DNA of 64,000 nt, taken from Salmonirosea aquatica (lineage in GTDB: Bacteria > Bacteroidota > Bacteroidia > Cytophagales > Spirosomataceae). The stretch spans positions 1,550,001 through 1,614,000 of the forward strand of contig NZ_WHLY01000002.1 of NCBI RefSeq assembly GCF_009296315.1. The letters run 5' to 3'. Every line of letters begins with the position of its first letter. Within the stretch, counting starts at the first letter, position 1. Below are positions 28,346 through 37,317 of the stretch, one piece after another. The position numbers and the translations under genes were made by a program. Below the pieces are notes generated by a model, which saw nothing but the letters and a program-made list of their open reading frames with translations, ran no database searches and was not told the DNA's origin.

Positions 28346-28394
28346 CTTCCAGCCCGTCTTTTTTGGCATTCTGTCTACTAAGACGGGCTGGAAG
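28346..28394. terminator. Hairpin terminator between the reductase gene and kup
   Basis: CTTCCAGCCCGTCTT and its exact complement AAGACGGGCTGGAAG (15 bases each) flank a 19-base loop that begins with TTTT. The arms lie between two convergent genes with stops at 28316 and 28403. Confidence 0.7.
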
Positions 28395-28402
28395 TCCATA
28401 AC

Positions 28403-30367
28403 CTAGCTGTACACCCGCCGGAGTTTGACATTTTCGGCGGGTCGTATTACCAGGGGTACCTGCTCCACCTTGACAGAACTGCTGTCCAGTCCGAACCATT
28501 TGTCTTCGGAGGTAGTGAAATCCTTGATGAAAAAATAGGCTTTCATCACGATCCGTTCAAAATAGGGCAGGTCGTTCTCGAAGGAAAGGAAGCGCTCGAG
28601 CACGACGAACCGGAAGTCGCCGGTCATGTTCTGACGGCTGAGTGATTCGTACCGGCTTGTGATATCCACTTCCCGGTTTTTAACCATGTCCTCGATCACG
28701 CGGCGGAAAAACAGGTTGATCCGCTGCTCCACCCGGAAGCCCAGCCGGAACGTCACTTTGATGACGTCATCCTCTTCCAACACATCCACTTTGTATTCCA
28801 TGGTATAAGGATCATCCAGCGTGTCAACGTGCACGAACCAGTAAATATCCGCACGTTTAGGGCGTTTCTGAAAAATGGAATAGATTACCTTGGTTTCGAT
28901 TTCGCTGGCGCGGGAAGCATTGCTCATGTACACCAGATGGGTGGCGTACTTGGGAATACTGATGTCCCGGCTAAGTTCGCGAAGAGCCGGCAGGTAAGTC
29001 TCCAGTTTGGCATATTCAGTAAGCCGCAGCTTGATATAGAAGGCCCGCAACCATACGAACATCACTCCGCCCATGACACCGGCGATGAGTACCGTAACCC
29101 AGCCCCCATGGGTGAATTTAACCATGTTCGCTACCAGAAAGCATCCCTCGACCAACATGTAGAAACCTACGAAACCTGCCACCCACCACATATTCACTTT
29201 TTTAATATAGAGGTAGTAGCCGAACAGAATGGTATTCATCATCATGGTCATGGTGATGGCCAGCCCGTAGGCCGCTTCCATTTTGGATGATTCTTTGAAA
29301 TACAGAACCACCCCGATACAACCCGCAAAAAGCAGGAAATTGATGCTGGGTACGTACAACTGTCCTTTTTGATCGGAAGGGTACACAAGACGTACCTTCG
29401 GCCAGAAGTTGAGCCGGATAGCCTCGCTGATGAGGGTAAACGCCCCGCTCAGCATAGCCTGACTGGCAATGACGGTGGCAATGGTAGCAATACCGATTCC
29501 GAACGGCAGAAACCACAGCGGCATGATTTCATAGAAGGGATTGCGCTCGGCCAACATTTGCCCATTAAACTTGAGCACGTATGCTCCCTGTCCGAAGTAA
29601 TTGAGCAGCAGGCAGGATTTGACGAAGATCCAGCTTATCCGAATATTTCCCCGACCGCAGTGTCCCAGGTCGGAATATAGTGCTTCGGCACCCGTAGTAC
29701 ACAGAAAGACCGCGCCTAACAGCCAGAATCCTCCCGGGTGCTCCACCAGCAAATCGTAGGCATAGTGTGGACTCAGAGCCCGGAGTACACCCGGATCGTG
29801 GGAAAGCGAGAAAGCCCCTACGGTACCCAGCATAATAAACCACACGAGCATTACCGGACCAAAAGCCGCCCCTACTTTGTTGGTTCCAAAAACCTGGATG
29901 GTAAAAAGAATCGTGAGGATGATGATGACGATCGGGATCGTTTCGATGGTCGGATAGATGGCCCGGATACCCTCGACCGCCGAAGAAACGGAGATGGGTG
30001 GCGTAATAATGCTGTCCGATAGTAGGGTAGATCCTCCAATGATAGCCGGCACAGTGAGCCATCGGGCATGGCGCCGTACCAAAGCAAAGAGGGCAAAAAT
30101 GCCCCCCTCTCCCTTATTATCTGCGCGTAGAATCAAAACCACATATTTAAGGGTGGTTTGAACGGTAATGGTCCAGAAAATACACGAAAGAGCTCCCAGA
30201 ATCAATAATTCTGAAATGGTTTCGGTACTGGCGATGGCCCTCAATACATATAGGGGAGAGGTACCTATGTCGCCGAATATGATCCCAAGAGCCACCAATA
30301 GTCCGGCGGCCGATACTTTTTCTAGATTCCTGTGACTGTTGCTATGTGAATGACTACTATGATCCAT
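28403..30367 (-). CDS. kup: KUP-type potassium uptake permease
   Basis: The 654-residue protein has about twelve membrane segments followed by a soluble C-terminal part of about 190 residues, the usual layout of Kup/HAK/KT transporters. The first segment includes LGIIFGDIGTSPLYVLRA, the family signature; the next loop has GEGGIFALFALVRR. It imports K+ with protons across the inner membrane. The N-terminus is histidine- and serine-rich (MDHSSHSHSNSHRN). It starts close to a Bacteroidota -7 element at 30420-30427 and is a single-gene unit. Confidence 0.95.
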   Translation of the reverse strand: MDHSSHSHSNSHRNLEKVSAAGLLVALGIIFGDIGTSPLYVLRAIASTETISELLILGALSCIFWTITVQTTLKYVVLILRADNKGEGGIFALFALVRRHARWLTVPAIIGGSTLLSDSIITPPISVSSAVEGIRAIYPTIETIPIVIIILTILFTIQVFGTNKVGAAFGPVMLVWFIMLGTVGAFSLSHDPGVLRALSPHYAYDLLVEHPGGFWLLGAVFLCTTGAEALYSDLGHCGRGNIRISWIFVKSCLLLNYFGQGAYVLKFNGQMLAERNPFYEIMPLWFLPFGIGIATIATVIASQAMLSGAFTLISEAIRLNFWPKVRLVYPSDQKGQLYVPSINFLLFAGCIGVVLYFKESSKMEAAYGLAITMTMMMNTILFGYYLYIKKVNMWWVAGFVGFYMLVEGCFLVANMVKFTHGGWVTVLIAGVMGGVMFVWLRAFYIKLRLTEYAKLETYLPALRELSRDISIPKYATHLVYMSNASRASEIETKVIYSIFQKRPKRADIYWFVHVDTLDDPYTMEYKVDVLEEDDVIKVTFRLGFRVEQRINLFFRRVIEDMVKNREVDITSRYESLSRQNMTGDFRFVVLERFLSFENDLPYFERIVMKAYFFIKDFTTSEDKWFGLDSSSVKVEQVPLVIRPAENVKLRRVYS

Positions 30368-30419
30368 GGACGACGAATTACCGCTTGTGTAATGTGCTAA
30401 ATATTAGCAAAAAAGTCGC

Positions 30420-30427
30420 CAAAAGTA
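30420..30427 (-). promoter_or_regulatory. -7 promoter element for kup
   Basis: The minus strand reads TACTTTTG, matching TAnnTTTG, 52 bases upstream of the kup ATG. No convincing -33 element was seen. Confidence 0.45.
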
Positions 30428-30498
30428 AGGATTTAATCAATTGAAAGTTGAAAAGAGAAAAGGGAAATGCATACCTGCCGGCAATTTCCAGTTTCTTT

Positions 30499-31839
30499 TC
30501 AGAAAAAAGTATCCCACAAAAGGTAGGCATTCAACGTCAGGATGATGGCGGCCACTACCCAGCTGATGACCTTCATCCATCGGGTGTTGGCAAATGCCCC
30601 CATCTTGGCCCGGTCGCTGGTAAACATGATCAGCGGAATAACCGCAAAACTCAATTGCATGGAGAGAATTACCTGACTGAGTACCAGGAGTTCGGCGGCA
30701 CCCTCTTCACCGTAGAGAATCGCCACCACCAGTGCGGGCACAATGGCAATGAGCCGGGTGATAAGCCGCCGCAACCAGGGCTTAAGGCGCAGGTTCAGGA
30801 AGCCTTCCATCACAATCTGCCCGGCCAGGGTACCCGTCAGCGTCGAGTTCTGGCCCGAAGCCAGCAGGGCCACCGCAAAGAATATGCTGGCCCATTTTAC
30901 GCCCAGTAGGGGATCGAGCAAATGGTAAGCATCGGTGATGTCGGCCACTTCAAAACGCCCATTGGTGTGAAAGGTAGCCGCAGAAAGGATCAAAATAGCC
31001 GCATTGACAAAGAAAGCCAGGCCCAGAAAAACTGTGGAGTCGACAGTAGCGAATTTAATGGCCGAACGCTTGCCCGCTTCGTCCCGCTTGAAGTTGCGGG
31101 TCTGAACAATGCTCGAATGCAGGTACAGGTTGTGTGGCATCACCGTAGCGCCCAGAATCCCAATGGCGATGTAGAGCGCCGTGGAATCGGTAACGACCTT
31201 TGCCTGCGGTACCAGTCCACCCAGTATACCCGCCAAGGAAGGCTCGGCTACGATCATTTCATAGATAAAACTGACCATGATCAGGGCAATGAGTCCACCG
31301 ACAATGCTTTCGAGCACCCGGAATCCTTTGTGCTGGAAGTAGAGAATCAGCAACACATCAAAACCCGTAAGTACCACACCCACGGCCAGCGGCATGCCGA
31401 AGAGCAGATTGAGGGCGATGGCAGAACCGATGACTTCGGCCAGGTCGCAGGCAGCGATGGCGATCTCACATAAAATCCAGAGTACGAATGACACCGGGCG
31501 TGAGTAATAGTCACGGCAAGCTTGGGCCAGGTCACGTCCGGTGGCGATGCCCAGTTTCAGCGACAAGTGCTGCAACAGCATGGCGAATAGGTTTGAAATC
31601 AAAATCACCGACAGCAGCGTGTAGCCAAAGCGGGAGCCGCCTTCGATATCGGTAGCCCAGTTGCCAGGGTCCATATAACCCACGGCCACCATCAGGCCGG
31701 GCCCAATGAAAGCGGCCATTTTTTTCCACCAGCCTTTGCCCTCGGGCACATTGATGGTAGAATGTACCTCTGGTAGGGAAGGCAATTGTTCCATAAGAAG
31801 CGGGGTACTTTCCCGCTTGCGGGGTATGTTTTTAATCAT
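30499..31839 (-). CDS. mntH: Nramp-family divalent metal (Mn2+) transporter MntH
   Basis: A 446-residue inner-membrane transporter with about eleven helices. The metal-site motifs are both present: DPGN in helix 1 ([15 protein letters not shown]) and MPHN in helix 6 ([13 protein letters not shown]). In Nramp proteins the Asp, Asn and Met of these motifs bind Mn2+ or Fe2+, and the Met favours transition metals over calcium. The divergent DtxR/MntR-type gene and the palindrome at 32016-32031 over its predicted -33 region indicate metal-dependent repression. The first ATG is used; an ATG 15 codons further in is also possible. Confidence 0.94.
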   Translation of the reverse strand: MIKNIPRKRESTPLLMEQLPSLPEVHSTINVPEGKGWWKKMAAFIGPGLMVAVGYMDPGNWATDIEGGSRFGYTLLSVILISNLFAMLLQHLSLKLGIATGRDLAQACRDYYSRPVSFVLWILCEIAIAACDLAEVIGSAIALNLLFGMPLAVGVVLTGFDVLLILYFQHKGFRVLESIVGGLIALIMVSFIYEMIVAEPSLAGILGGLVPQAKVVTDSTALYIAIGILGATVMPHNLYLHSSIVQTRNFKRDEAGKRSAIKFATVDSTVFLGLAFFVNAAILILSAATFHTNGRFEVADITDAYHLLDPLLGVKWASIFFAVALLASGQNSTLTGTLAGQIVMEGFLNLRLKPWLRRLITRLIAIVPALVVAILYGEEGAAELLVLSQVILSMQLSFAVIPLIMFTSDRAKMGAFANTRWMKVISWVVAAIILTLNAYLLWDTFF

Positions 31840-31997
31840 TTAAGTATTTTTAAGAAAAGGCTCTGACGATAGGGTTGCATCCAGTCGTGCCCTAACAGGC
31901 ACAAAATCATTTGTCATGGATTTCCTAATGGCTGTCTATCAATATTATACCAAGACCCAATTTATCCCTGCAAAGGATCTTTAAAATATTTTCTATG

Positions 31998-32005
31998 CAA
32001 AGGTA
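31998..32005 (-). promoter_or_regulatory. -7 promoter element for mntH
   Basis: The minus strand reads TACCTTTG, matching TAnnTTTG, leaving an untranslated leader of about 150 bases before the mntH ATG. Its -33 region would fall at about 32025-32032, overlapping the palindrome at 32016-32031. Confidence 0.5.
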
Positions 32006-32015
32006 GAAACTATTT

Positions 32016-32031
32016 TTTAGACTACCCTAAA
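32016..32031. promoter_or_regulatory. DtxR/MntR-type operator between mntH and its regulator
   Basis: TTTAGACTACCCTAAA is a palindrome of the form TTTAG-nn-TA-nn-CTAAA. It resembles DtxR-family boxes, which have outer TTAG/CTAA arms around a central TA. It lies upstream of the regulator's -7 element and over the predicted -33 region of mntH, so one bound dimer pair could control both directions. Binding is inferred from form and place. Confidence 0.65.
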
Positions 32032-32056
32032 CTTTTTCAATACAATAAGTAAATCG

Positions 32057-32064
32057 TACTTTTG
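32057..32064 (+). promoter_or_regulatory. -7 promoter element for the MntR-like gene
   Basis: TACTTTTG matches TAnnTTTG. Transcription would start near 32071, which rules out the TTG at 32062 as start codon and supports the ATG at 32101. Confidence 0.55.
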
Positions 32065-32100
32065 CGTTATAGCAGTCCGCGTCGAAGTCAGTTCTACCTC

Positions 32101-32763
32101 ATGCAGCATTCGTTCACTGAAGAAAATTATCTGAAAATCATTCACAACCTGTCAGGCCCCGAAGGGACGGAAGTGAGTACCAACGCCCTGGCCGAAGGAA
32201 CGGCAACCCGCGCGGCTTCGGTGACTGACATGCTCAAGAAACTGGCAGAGAAGGATTTGATTCATTATAAAAAATACCAGGGGGTCACGCTGACTCCAAC
32301 GGGCGAAAAACTGGCTCTTAAAATAATCCGTAAGCATCGGTTATGGGAAGTTTTTCTGGTCGAAACGCTGGGATTCGGTTGGGATGAGGTGCATGATATT
32401 GCCGAAGAACTGGAACACATTCCTTCAGACCGCCTTGTGGAACGGCTGGCCGCTTTTCTGGGCAATCCGCAATTCGACCCCCACGGCGACCCGATTCCCG
32501 ATGCGAAAGGCAATATGCCGGCCGCCGACTACCTGAAGCTGTCGGAGTTGCACGAAGGCGACAAGGTATTGATGATGGGGGTACTTGAGCACGCCACGCC
32601 ATTCCTCCAACACCTTGATCGCTCCGGGCTGATGCTGGGTTGCGAAATGGAAATCAAGGAAATCAATGAATACGACAAGTCGGCGCTAGTACAGATCGAT
32701 GGCGTAAAAACGCTGTTCATCAGCCAGGAAGTCTCCAAACATCTCCTGGTACAACGTGTTTAA
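32101..32763 (+). CDS. mntR: DtxR/MntR-family metal-dependent transcriptional repressor
   Basis: The 220-residue protein has an N-terminal winged helix (MQHSFTEENYLKIIHNL to LTPTGEKLA), a metal-binding dimerisation domain (about residues 65-140) and a C-terminal FeoA/SH3-like domain (from about 160). The dimerisation segment VHDIAEELEHIPSD aligns with VHDEACRWEH of DtxR; the DtxR metal ligand Cys102 is Glu here, as in manganese-sensing MntR of Bacillus. With mntH divergent across a shared operator, control of manganese uptake is the most likely role. The length is that of the three-domain DtxR type rather than short MntR. Confidence 0.88.
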   Translation: MQHSFTEENYLKIIHNLSGPEGTEVSTNALAEGTATRAASVTDMLKKLAEKDLIHYKKYQGVTLTPTGEKLALKIIRKHRLWEVFLVETLGFGWDEVHDIAEELEHIPSDRLVERLAAFLGNPQFDPHGDPIPDAKGNMPAADYLKLSELHEGDKVLMMGVLEHATPFLQHLDRSGLMLGCEMEIKEINEYDKSALVQIDGVKTLFISQEVSKHLLVQRV

Positions 32764-32781
32764 ATCAGTAGACAATTGAGC

Positions 32782-32793
32782 GTTGACAGTGGA
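32782..32793. repeat. Short intergenic repeat, type GTTGACAGTGGA (copy 1)
   Basis: GTTGACAGTGGA occurs here and, exactly, at 58529-58540, both times between genes. Around it stand related pieces (GACAATTGA here; CGATTGACAGTT there), suggesting a degenerate tandem of about seven bases. Confidence 0.5.
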
Positions 32794-32839
32794 TATTTTT
32801 TTTCGATGGAAGTACCTGCGCAGAAATAATTGCCCTATT

Positions 32840-32847
32840 TACTTTTG
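32840..32847 (+). promoter_or_regulatory. -7 promoter element for the LptF/G-like gene
   Basis: TACTTTTG matches TAnnTTTG, 72 bases before the GTG start at 32920. No good -33 element is visible. Confidence 0.4.
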
Positions 32848-32919
32848 ACCTACCACCTACCTTATTAGCCGATCCCCAATCCAGTATCCCTCATCCCGAA
32901 TTTATCCTAAGTCGTCATT

Positions 32920-33996
32920 GTGAAAATACTGGACCGCTATATTCTCAAAAATTTTCTGGTTACCTATCTGTTCGTCGCCTTTGTCATCGTGCTCATTATC
33001 TGTATGATCGATTATACAGAGAAGATTGACGATTTTATTGAAAAGAAGGCGCCAGTTTCGGCTATCTTGTTCCAGTACTACCTCAACCTGATTCCTTACT
33101 GGATCAACTACATCAGTCCGTTGATGGTGTTCATTGCGACGGTTTTTTTTACCTCGCGCTTGGCCGCACGTACCGAAATAGTGGCGATGCTGAGCAGTGG
33201 TATCAGTTTCGGGCGTCTGCTGGTACCTTATTTCATGGGGGCCGTCGTGATTGGCGGCGTGATGTTCCTGCTGGTGGGCTGGGTACTTCCCCGAGCCAAC
33301 AAAATCAGGAACGCGTTCGAGCAACAGTACGTAAAAGATGAGTTTTACTACGACGGGCGCAATGTACACATCAAAGTAGCCCCGCATATGTACGCCTACC
33401 TCGAAAGCTACAACGTGACCACCAAAACTGGCAACAAGTTCACACTGGAAACCGTGGATGGCAATAAGCTCAAAAAGAAACTGACGGCCGACCATATTGT
33501 GTGGCAACCCAAGAAGAATAAATGGGCCCTGAAAGACTATCGCATCCGCACATTGGACAGCCTGCGCGAAAACCTCACCTATGGTACCGAGCTGGACACG
33601 CTGATTAATCTACGACCCAAAGATTTCGAGAGTGATTACAATCTTTTTGAAACCTTCACCCTGAACGAGTTGAACGATTACATCGACCTACTCAAGAGCC
33701 GGGGTGCCGACGGCCTGGAAGTGTACCTTATTGAAAAATATACGCGTTTTACCCAGCCATTTGCCATCCTGATTCTGACTGCCATTGGGGTAATCGTGTC
33801 AGCGCGCAAAAGTCGCCGGGGCGTGGGCCTGCAGATCGCCCTGGGCTTTGCCCTGGCTTTTATCTACATTCTGTTTTTTCTACTTTCCAAGGGAGTGGCC
33901 GAGTCGGGCAACATCAATACGCTACTGGCGGTGTGGCTGCCTAATATTATTTTTTCATTTGTGGGCGTGGCTCTGTTCAAAACCCTGCCCCGATGA
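32920..33996 (+). CDS. LptF/LptG family permease of lipopolysaccharide export
   Basis: The 358-residue protein has the YjgP/YjgQ layout: three N-terminal membrane helices, a periplasmic beta-jellyroll region (about residues 135-260) and three C-terminal helices. The opening MKILDRYILKNFLVTYLFV is typical of the family. With LptB it forms the ABC transporter that pulls LPS from the inner membrane to the Lpt bridge. Bacteroidota often carry scattered single copies of this family. The start is GTG at 32920. Its stop overlaps the next gene (ATGA), so the two are translationally coupled. Confidence 0.92.
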   Translation: MKILDRYILKNFLVTYLFVAFVIVLIICMIDYTEKIDDFIEKKAPVSAILFQYYLNLIPYWINYISPLMVFIATVFFTSRLAARTEIVAMLSSGISFGRLLVPYFMGAVVIGGVMFLLVGWVLPRANKIRNAFEQQYVKDEFYYDGRNVHIKVAPHMYAYLESYNVTTKTGNKFTLETVDGNKLKKKLTADHIVWQPKKNKWALKDYRIRTLDSLRENLTYGTELDTLINLRPKDFESDYNLFETFTLNELNDYIDLLKSRGADGLEVYLIEKYTRFTQPFAILILTAIGVIVSARKSRRGVGLQIALGFALAFIYILFFLLSKGVAESGNINTLLAVWLPNIIFSFVGVALFKTLPR

Positions 33997-34889
33997 GTTC
34001 GTCGCCCCCGCTGCGCTCCTACCTGCAACTGCATTTCCTGGTGCTGATCTGGGGTTTTACCGCCATCCTGGGACTATTGGTGACTATTGCTCCCACTGCT
34101 TTGGTCCTCTACCGTACCTTTTTTGCGGCTCTGGGATTAGCGTTGGTAGTCTATCTGCGTAAAAAGAGTTTCCGTGTCGGACGCGGTCAGGCCATTCGCA
34201 TGATGGGGGTGGGGATTCTGCTCTCTACCCACTGGATTTTGTTTTTCGCTTCGGCGCGGGTTTCCACAGCATCCGTCTGTTTGGCGGGCATGTCCACTAC
34301 CTCGCTCTGGACCAGTTTGGTCGAGCCGCTGGTGAACCGACAGCGGGTCAGGCCGCTGGAGGTACTTCTGGGACTGCTGGCAGTGGCAGGACTATACATT
34401 GTGTTCCGTTTCGAGTTCAATCATGCCCTGGGTTTGATACTAGCCTTGGGTTCGGCTTTTCTGGCGGCCCTTTTCACCGTGGCCAACAGCCATTTTGTGA
34501 AGCGACACGACGCTTTTGTGATTACCTTTTACGAAATGGTGGGAGCAAGCATCTGTTCACTTTTTTTTGTGATTGTTTTTCAAACGTACGACCTGAACAA
34601 TGCTCTGCCGCTCTGGCCTGCTTCCGCCGACTGGCTATGGATTTTGATTCTGGCGGGGGTATGCACCGTGTATGCCTATTCTATGGGTACCCAGCTGATG
34701 AAGCAGTTTTCGGCGTATATGCTCAACCTCACTGTGAACCTCGAGCCCGTGTACGGTATTGCGCTGGCCTTCGTCATTTTCGGGGAGAAAGAGCGCATGA
34801 CGCCTGGCTTTTATCTGGGTACCCTGGTGATTCTGCTGGCGGTTCTGGCTTATCCCCTTTTGCAGAGGCGCCAGCCCATGGCGGGTTAA
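33993..34889 (+). CDS. EamA/DMT-superfamily transporter
   Basis: The 298-residue protein has about ten hydrophobic helices in two EamA repeats (about residues 10-140 and 150-290), the drug/metabolite transporter type. The second repeat holds the common segment LNLTVNLEPVYGIALAFVIFGE. Substrates of such proteins include amino acids, sugars and drugs; nothing here fixes one. The start codon overlaps the stop of the LptF/G gene by four bases. Confidence 0.92.
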   Translation: MSSSPPLRSYLQLHFLVLIWGFTAILGLLVTIAPTALVLYRTFFAALGLALVVYLRKKSFRVGRGQAIRMMGVGILLSTHWILFFASARVSTASVCLAGMSTTSLWTSLVEPLVNRQRVRPLEVLLGLLAVAGLYIVFRFEFNHALGLILALGSAFLAALFTVANSHFVKRHDAFVITFYEMVGASICSLFFVIVFQTYDLNNALPLWPASADWLWILILAGVCTVYAYSMGTQLMKQFSAYMLNLTVNLEPVYGIALAFVIFGEKERMTPGFYLGTLVILLAVLAYPLLQRRQPMAG

Positions 34890-34925
34890 ACCCAACCTAA
34901 ATGCCTGGGGTTTGCCTTTTCCTGC

Positions 34926-34933
34926 TAATTTTG
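34926..34933 (+). promoter_or_regulatory. -7 promoter element for the glycan operon
   Basis: TAATTTTG matches TAnnTTTG 20 bases before the ATG of the glycosyltransferase gene, the first of four closely spaced genes. A TTTG at 34911-34914 is too near to be a normal -33 element. Confidence 0.45.
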
Positions 34934-34952
34934 CCCCATAAACGACGACTTT

Positions 34953-35903
34953 ATGAATCCAGCACGCCTGCTGCTCGTACTACCCTGCTACAACGAAGAA
35001 GCCATTCTGCACCACACCTATGGTACGCTGAAAGGCTATTATGCGGGTATCAAAGCAAGCGGACTCATTCACGAAGATAGCAGAATATGCTTCGTCAATG
35101 ACGGCAGCCGCGACCGTACCTGGACCATGATTGAAGAGATTTCGCAAGCCGATCCCACCGTTATTGGCGTCAAGCTCTCCCGCAATTTTGGTCATCAAAG
35201 CGCAATCCTGGCCGGACTGGAACACCATGTGGACGATTTCGACTGCTTCATCACCCTCGACGCCGATTTGCAGGACGACATCCACGCCATGACCGCCATG
35301 CTCGAAAAACATCGCGAGGGCGCGATGATCGTGTACGGCGTCCGCAACGACCGGACCTCCGACAGTTGGTTCAAGCGCGTGACGGCCGAGAGTTTCTACA
35401 CGATCATGCAGAAAATGGGCGTTCCGGTGGTGTTCAACCACGCCGATTTCCGGCTCATGGATCGCCGGGTACTGCGGGAGTTGGGGAATTTCCGGGAAAT
35501 CAACCTCTTCCTACGGGGCATCGTGCCTTTGGTAGGTTTTCAGAGTGAGAAGGTTTTTTATAAGCGGCTGGACCGGATGGCAGGCGAGACCAAGTACCCC
35601 GTCAGGAAAATGGTTCTGTTCGCCTGGAACGGCATCACGTCATTCTCCACCTTTCCCATGCGGCTGGTGCTGTACTTTGGTTTTTTCAATTTTCTGGTAG
35701 CCATGGTTATTTTTGCCTATATCCTGGGTTCCTACCTTTTTGGCTTTACCGTACCCGGCTGGACTTCCACCATGCTCCCGATTACTTTTTTTAGCGGCTC
35801 CAATATGATGGCGCTGGGGCTGATTGGGGAATATATCGGCAAAATCTACGAGGAAGTAAAAGCCCGGCCCCGCTATATTATTGAAAAAATAGTGCATGAA
35901 TAA
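34953..35903 (+). CDS. GT2 family polyprenyl-phosphate glycosyltransferase (GtrB/DPM1-like)
   Basis: The 316-residue enzyme has an N-terminal GT-A domain (LVLPCYNEEAIL, then CFVNDGSRDRTW and the DXD-type LDADLQDD) and two C-terminal membrane helices (about residues 230-255 and 268-290). This is the layout of GtrB and of bacterial dolichol-phosphate-mannose synthases, which load a sugar from a nucleotide donor onto polyprenyl phosphate at the inner membrane. The lipid-linked sugar is then used by GT-C enzymes outside, and two large multi-pass proteins follow at once, each overlapping its predecessor by eight bases. No GtrA-like flippase is present nearby. Confidence 0.92.
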   Translation: MNPARLLLVLPCYNEEAILHHTYGTLKGYYAGIKASGLIHEDSRICFVNDGSRDRTWTMIEEISQADPTVIGVKLSRNFGHQSAILAGLEHHVDDFDCFITLDADLQDDIHAMTAMLEKHREGAMIVYGVRNDRTSDSWFKRVTAESFYTIMQKMGVPVVFNHADFRLMDRRVLRELGNFREINLFLRGIVPLVGFQSEKVFYKRLDRMAGETKYPVRKMVLFAWNGITSFSTFPMRLVLYFGFFNFLVAMVIFAYILGSYLFGFTVPGWTSTMLPITFFSGSNMMALGLIGEYIGKIYEEVKARPRYIIEKIVHE

Positions 35904-37317
35904 TCTTATCAGAATTTACCGGACGGTCGGCAACACAATTAATATAGCCTTACTGGCTGGTGTACTGCTGCCATTGATCGCCCTATCTTTTTACAACCAC
36001 CCTTCCCCCGCCGATGACTACGGCTACATCGACACGGTGTTCAAATACGGCTGGCTGGAAGCCATGCATTACTACTACACGGGCTGGACAGGCCGGTATT
36101 TTGGTATTTTCCTAAATCATACAAACCCTCTTCTTTTCCATTCCGTTGAGGGCTTCAAGGTACTGCCCGTTCTGGTTATCTTGGGCCTGGTGGCGATCCT
36201 GTACGGGTTGGCTCGTCAGTTGACCCCCACCCTGTCGTGGCGGGCACATCTGGGTTTTGCGGGGGTACTTTTTTTTCTATATATCCTCAAATTGCCCAGC
36301 GTCGCCGAAGCTTTCTACTGGATGGCGGCTTTCGTGACCTTCTCGGTTCCGGCCATCATGACCTTTGGCTGGATTATCTTGACAATTCGTTGGTATCGCC
36401 TCGAAACCAAACGACTCCAAATCCTCACCACTGTTTTTGCTGGTTTTTTGGTATTTGCTATCATAGGCAGCAGTGAGCCCAGCCTCCTTACGATTCTTAT
36501 TCTGATCGCAGGTCTTTGGGGATACCGCCTTCTGTTTCATAAAAAGGTCGACGGGTTCATGATCGGGATGCTGGTGGCAGCGGCCATAGGCTGTTTTTTC
36601 TATTTCAGAGCCCCAGGCCTTACCGTCCGCATCGGGGGCAATCCTCTAAGTGGAAACATTCCTAAGTCGATGCTGAACGCTTTCAAAACCCTCACCCTAC
36701 TCACTGTCGACTGGCTCACTACCACTCCAATCCTGCTGTTCACGGTCGTGTGGTTCATTGTACTTTCGCGCATTGTGCCGCAAGCCCGCGCCTATTTTGC
36801 AGTTCCCTTCTGGTACGTTTCTCTGCTATTCCTAGGTGTGTTGGCCGCTCAGCTCTTTACGCCTTACTATGGCATTGGCATCGATCCTACGGCACGGGAG
36901 GTCAACTACGTGTATTTATTTTTTCTGGTAGGCTGGTTTTATGTAGCAGGCGTGCTTTTTCACGAAGTCAACAGCCAGTTCACCCTACCTCATATTCCCC
37001 GGTTACCCCAAGGCATAATCCTGACAATTCTGGCGTTCTGGATTGTTTTTGATGTTTACGAAAATGCCAACATCCGCATGGTGTATAAGGACTGGCTGAG
37101 CGGCAAAGCGGCTACCTACAACGCCAAAATGTACCAGCGGTATGAGCTGATTAAAAATTCGCCAACTCCGGTGGTGTACCTACCCGAAATAAAAGATCCG
37201 CCCCAATCCCTGTTCGTGGACGACATCAAAGAAGATAAGAACCACTGGTGGAATAAGCTGATGGCCGGGTACTTCGGCAAGGAGGCGATCTACCTTAAAA
37301 AAGCAGATCATGACTGA
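35896..37317 (+). CDS. Multi-pass membrane protein, probable GT-C type (DUF6056-like)
   Basis: The 473-residue protein has about eleven hydrophobic helices. After the first helix an acidic pair appears in SPADDYGYIDTVFKYGW, followed by HYYYTGWTGRYF, which resembles the DUF6056 family. An Asp pair in the first outer loop is characteristic of GT-C glycosyltransferases that use lipid-linked sugars. The start overlaps the GtrB-like gene, so it probably uses that enzyme's product to decorate an envelope glycan. The acceptor is unknown. Confidence 0.75.
   Translation: MNNLIRIYRTVGNTINIALLAGVLLPLIALSFYNHPSPADDYGYIDTVFKYGWLEAMHYYYTGWTGRYFGIFLNHTNPLLFHSVEGFKVLPVLVILGLVAILYGLARQLTPTLSWRAHLGFAGVLFFLYILKLPSVAEAFYWMAAFVTFSVPAIMTFGWIILTIRWYRLETKRLQILTTVFAGFLVFAIIGSSEPSLLTILILIAGLWGYRLLFHKKVDGFMIGMLVAAAIGCFFYFRAPGLTVRIGGNPLSGNIPKSMLNAFKTLTLLTVDWLTTTPILLFTVVWFIVLSRIVPQARAYFAVPFWYVSLLFLGVLAAQLFTPYYGIGIDPTAREVNYVYLFFLVGWFYVAGVLFHEVNSQFTLPHIPRLPQGIILTILAFWIVFDVYENANIRMVYKDWLSGKAATYNAKMYQRYELIKNSPTPVVYLPEIKDPPQSLFVDDIKEDKNHWWNKLMAGYFGKEAIYLKKADHD

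Noticed and set aside
32062-32100. TTG start for the MntR-like regulator
   Set aside because: It overlaps the -7 promoter element at 32057-32064, so it would lie before the transcription start.
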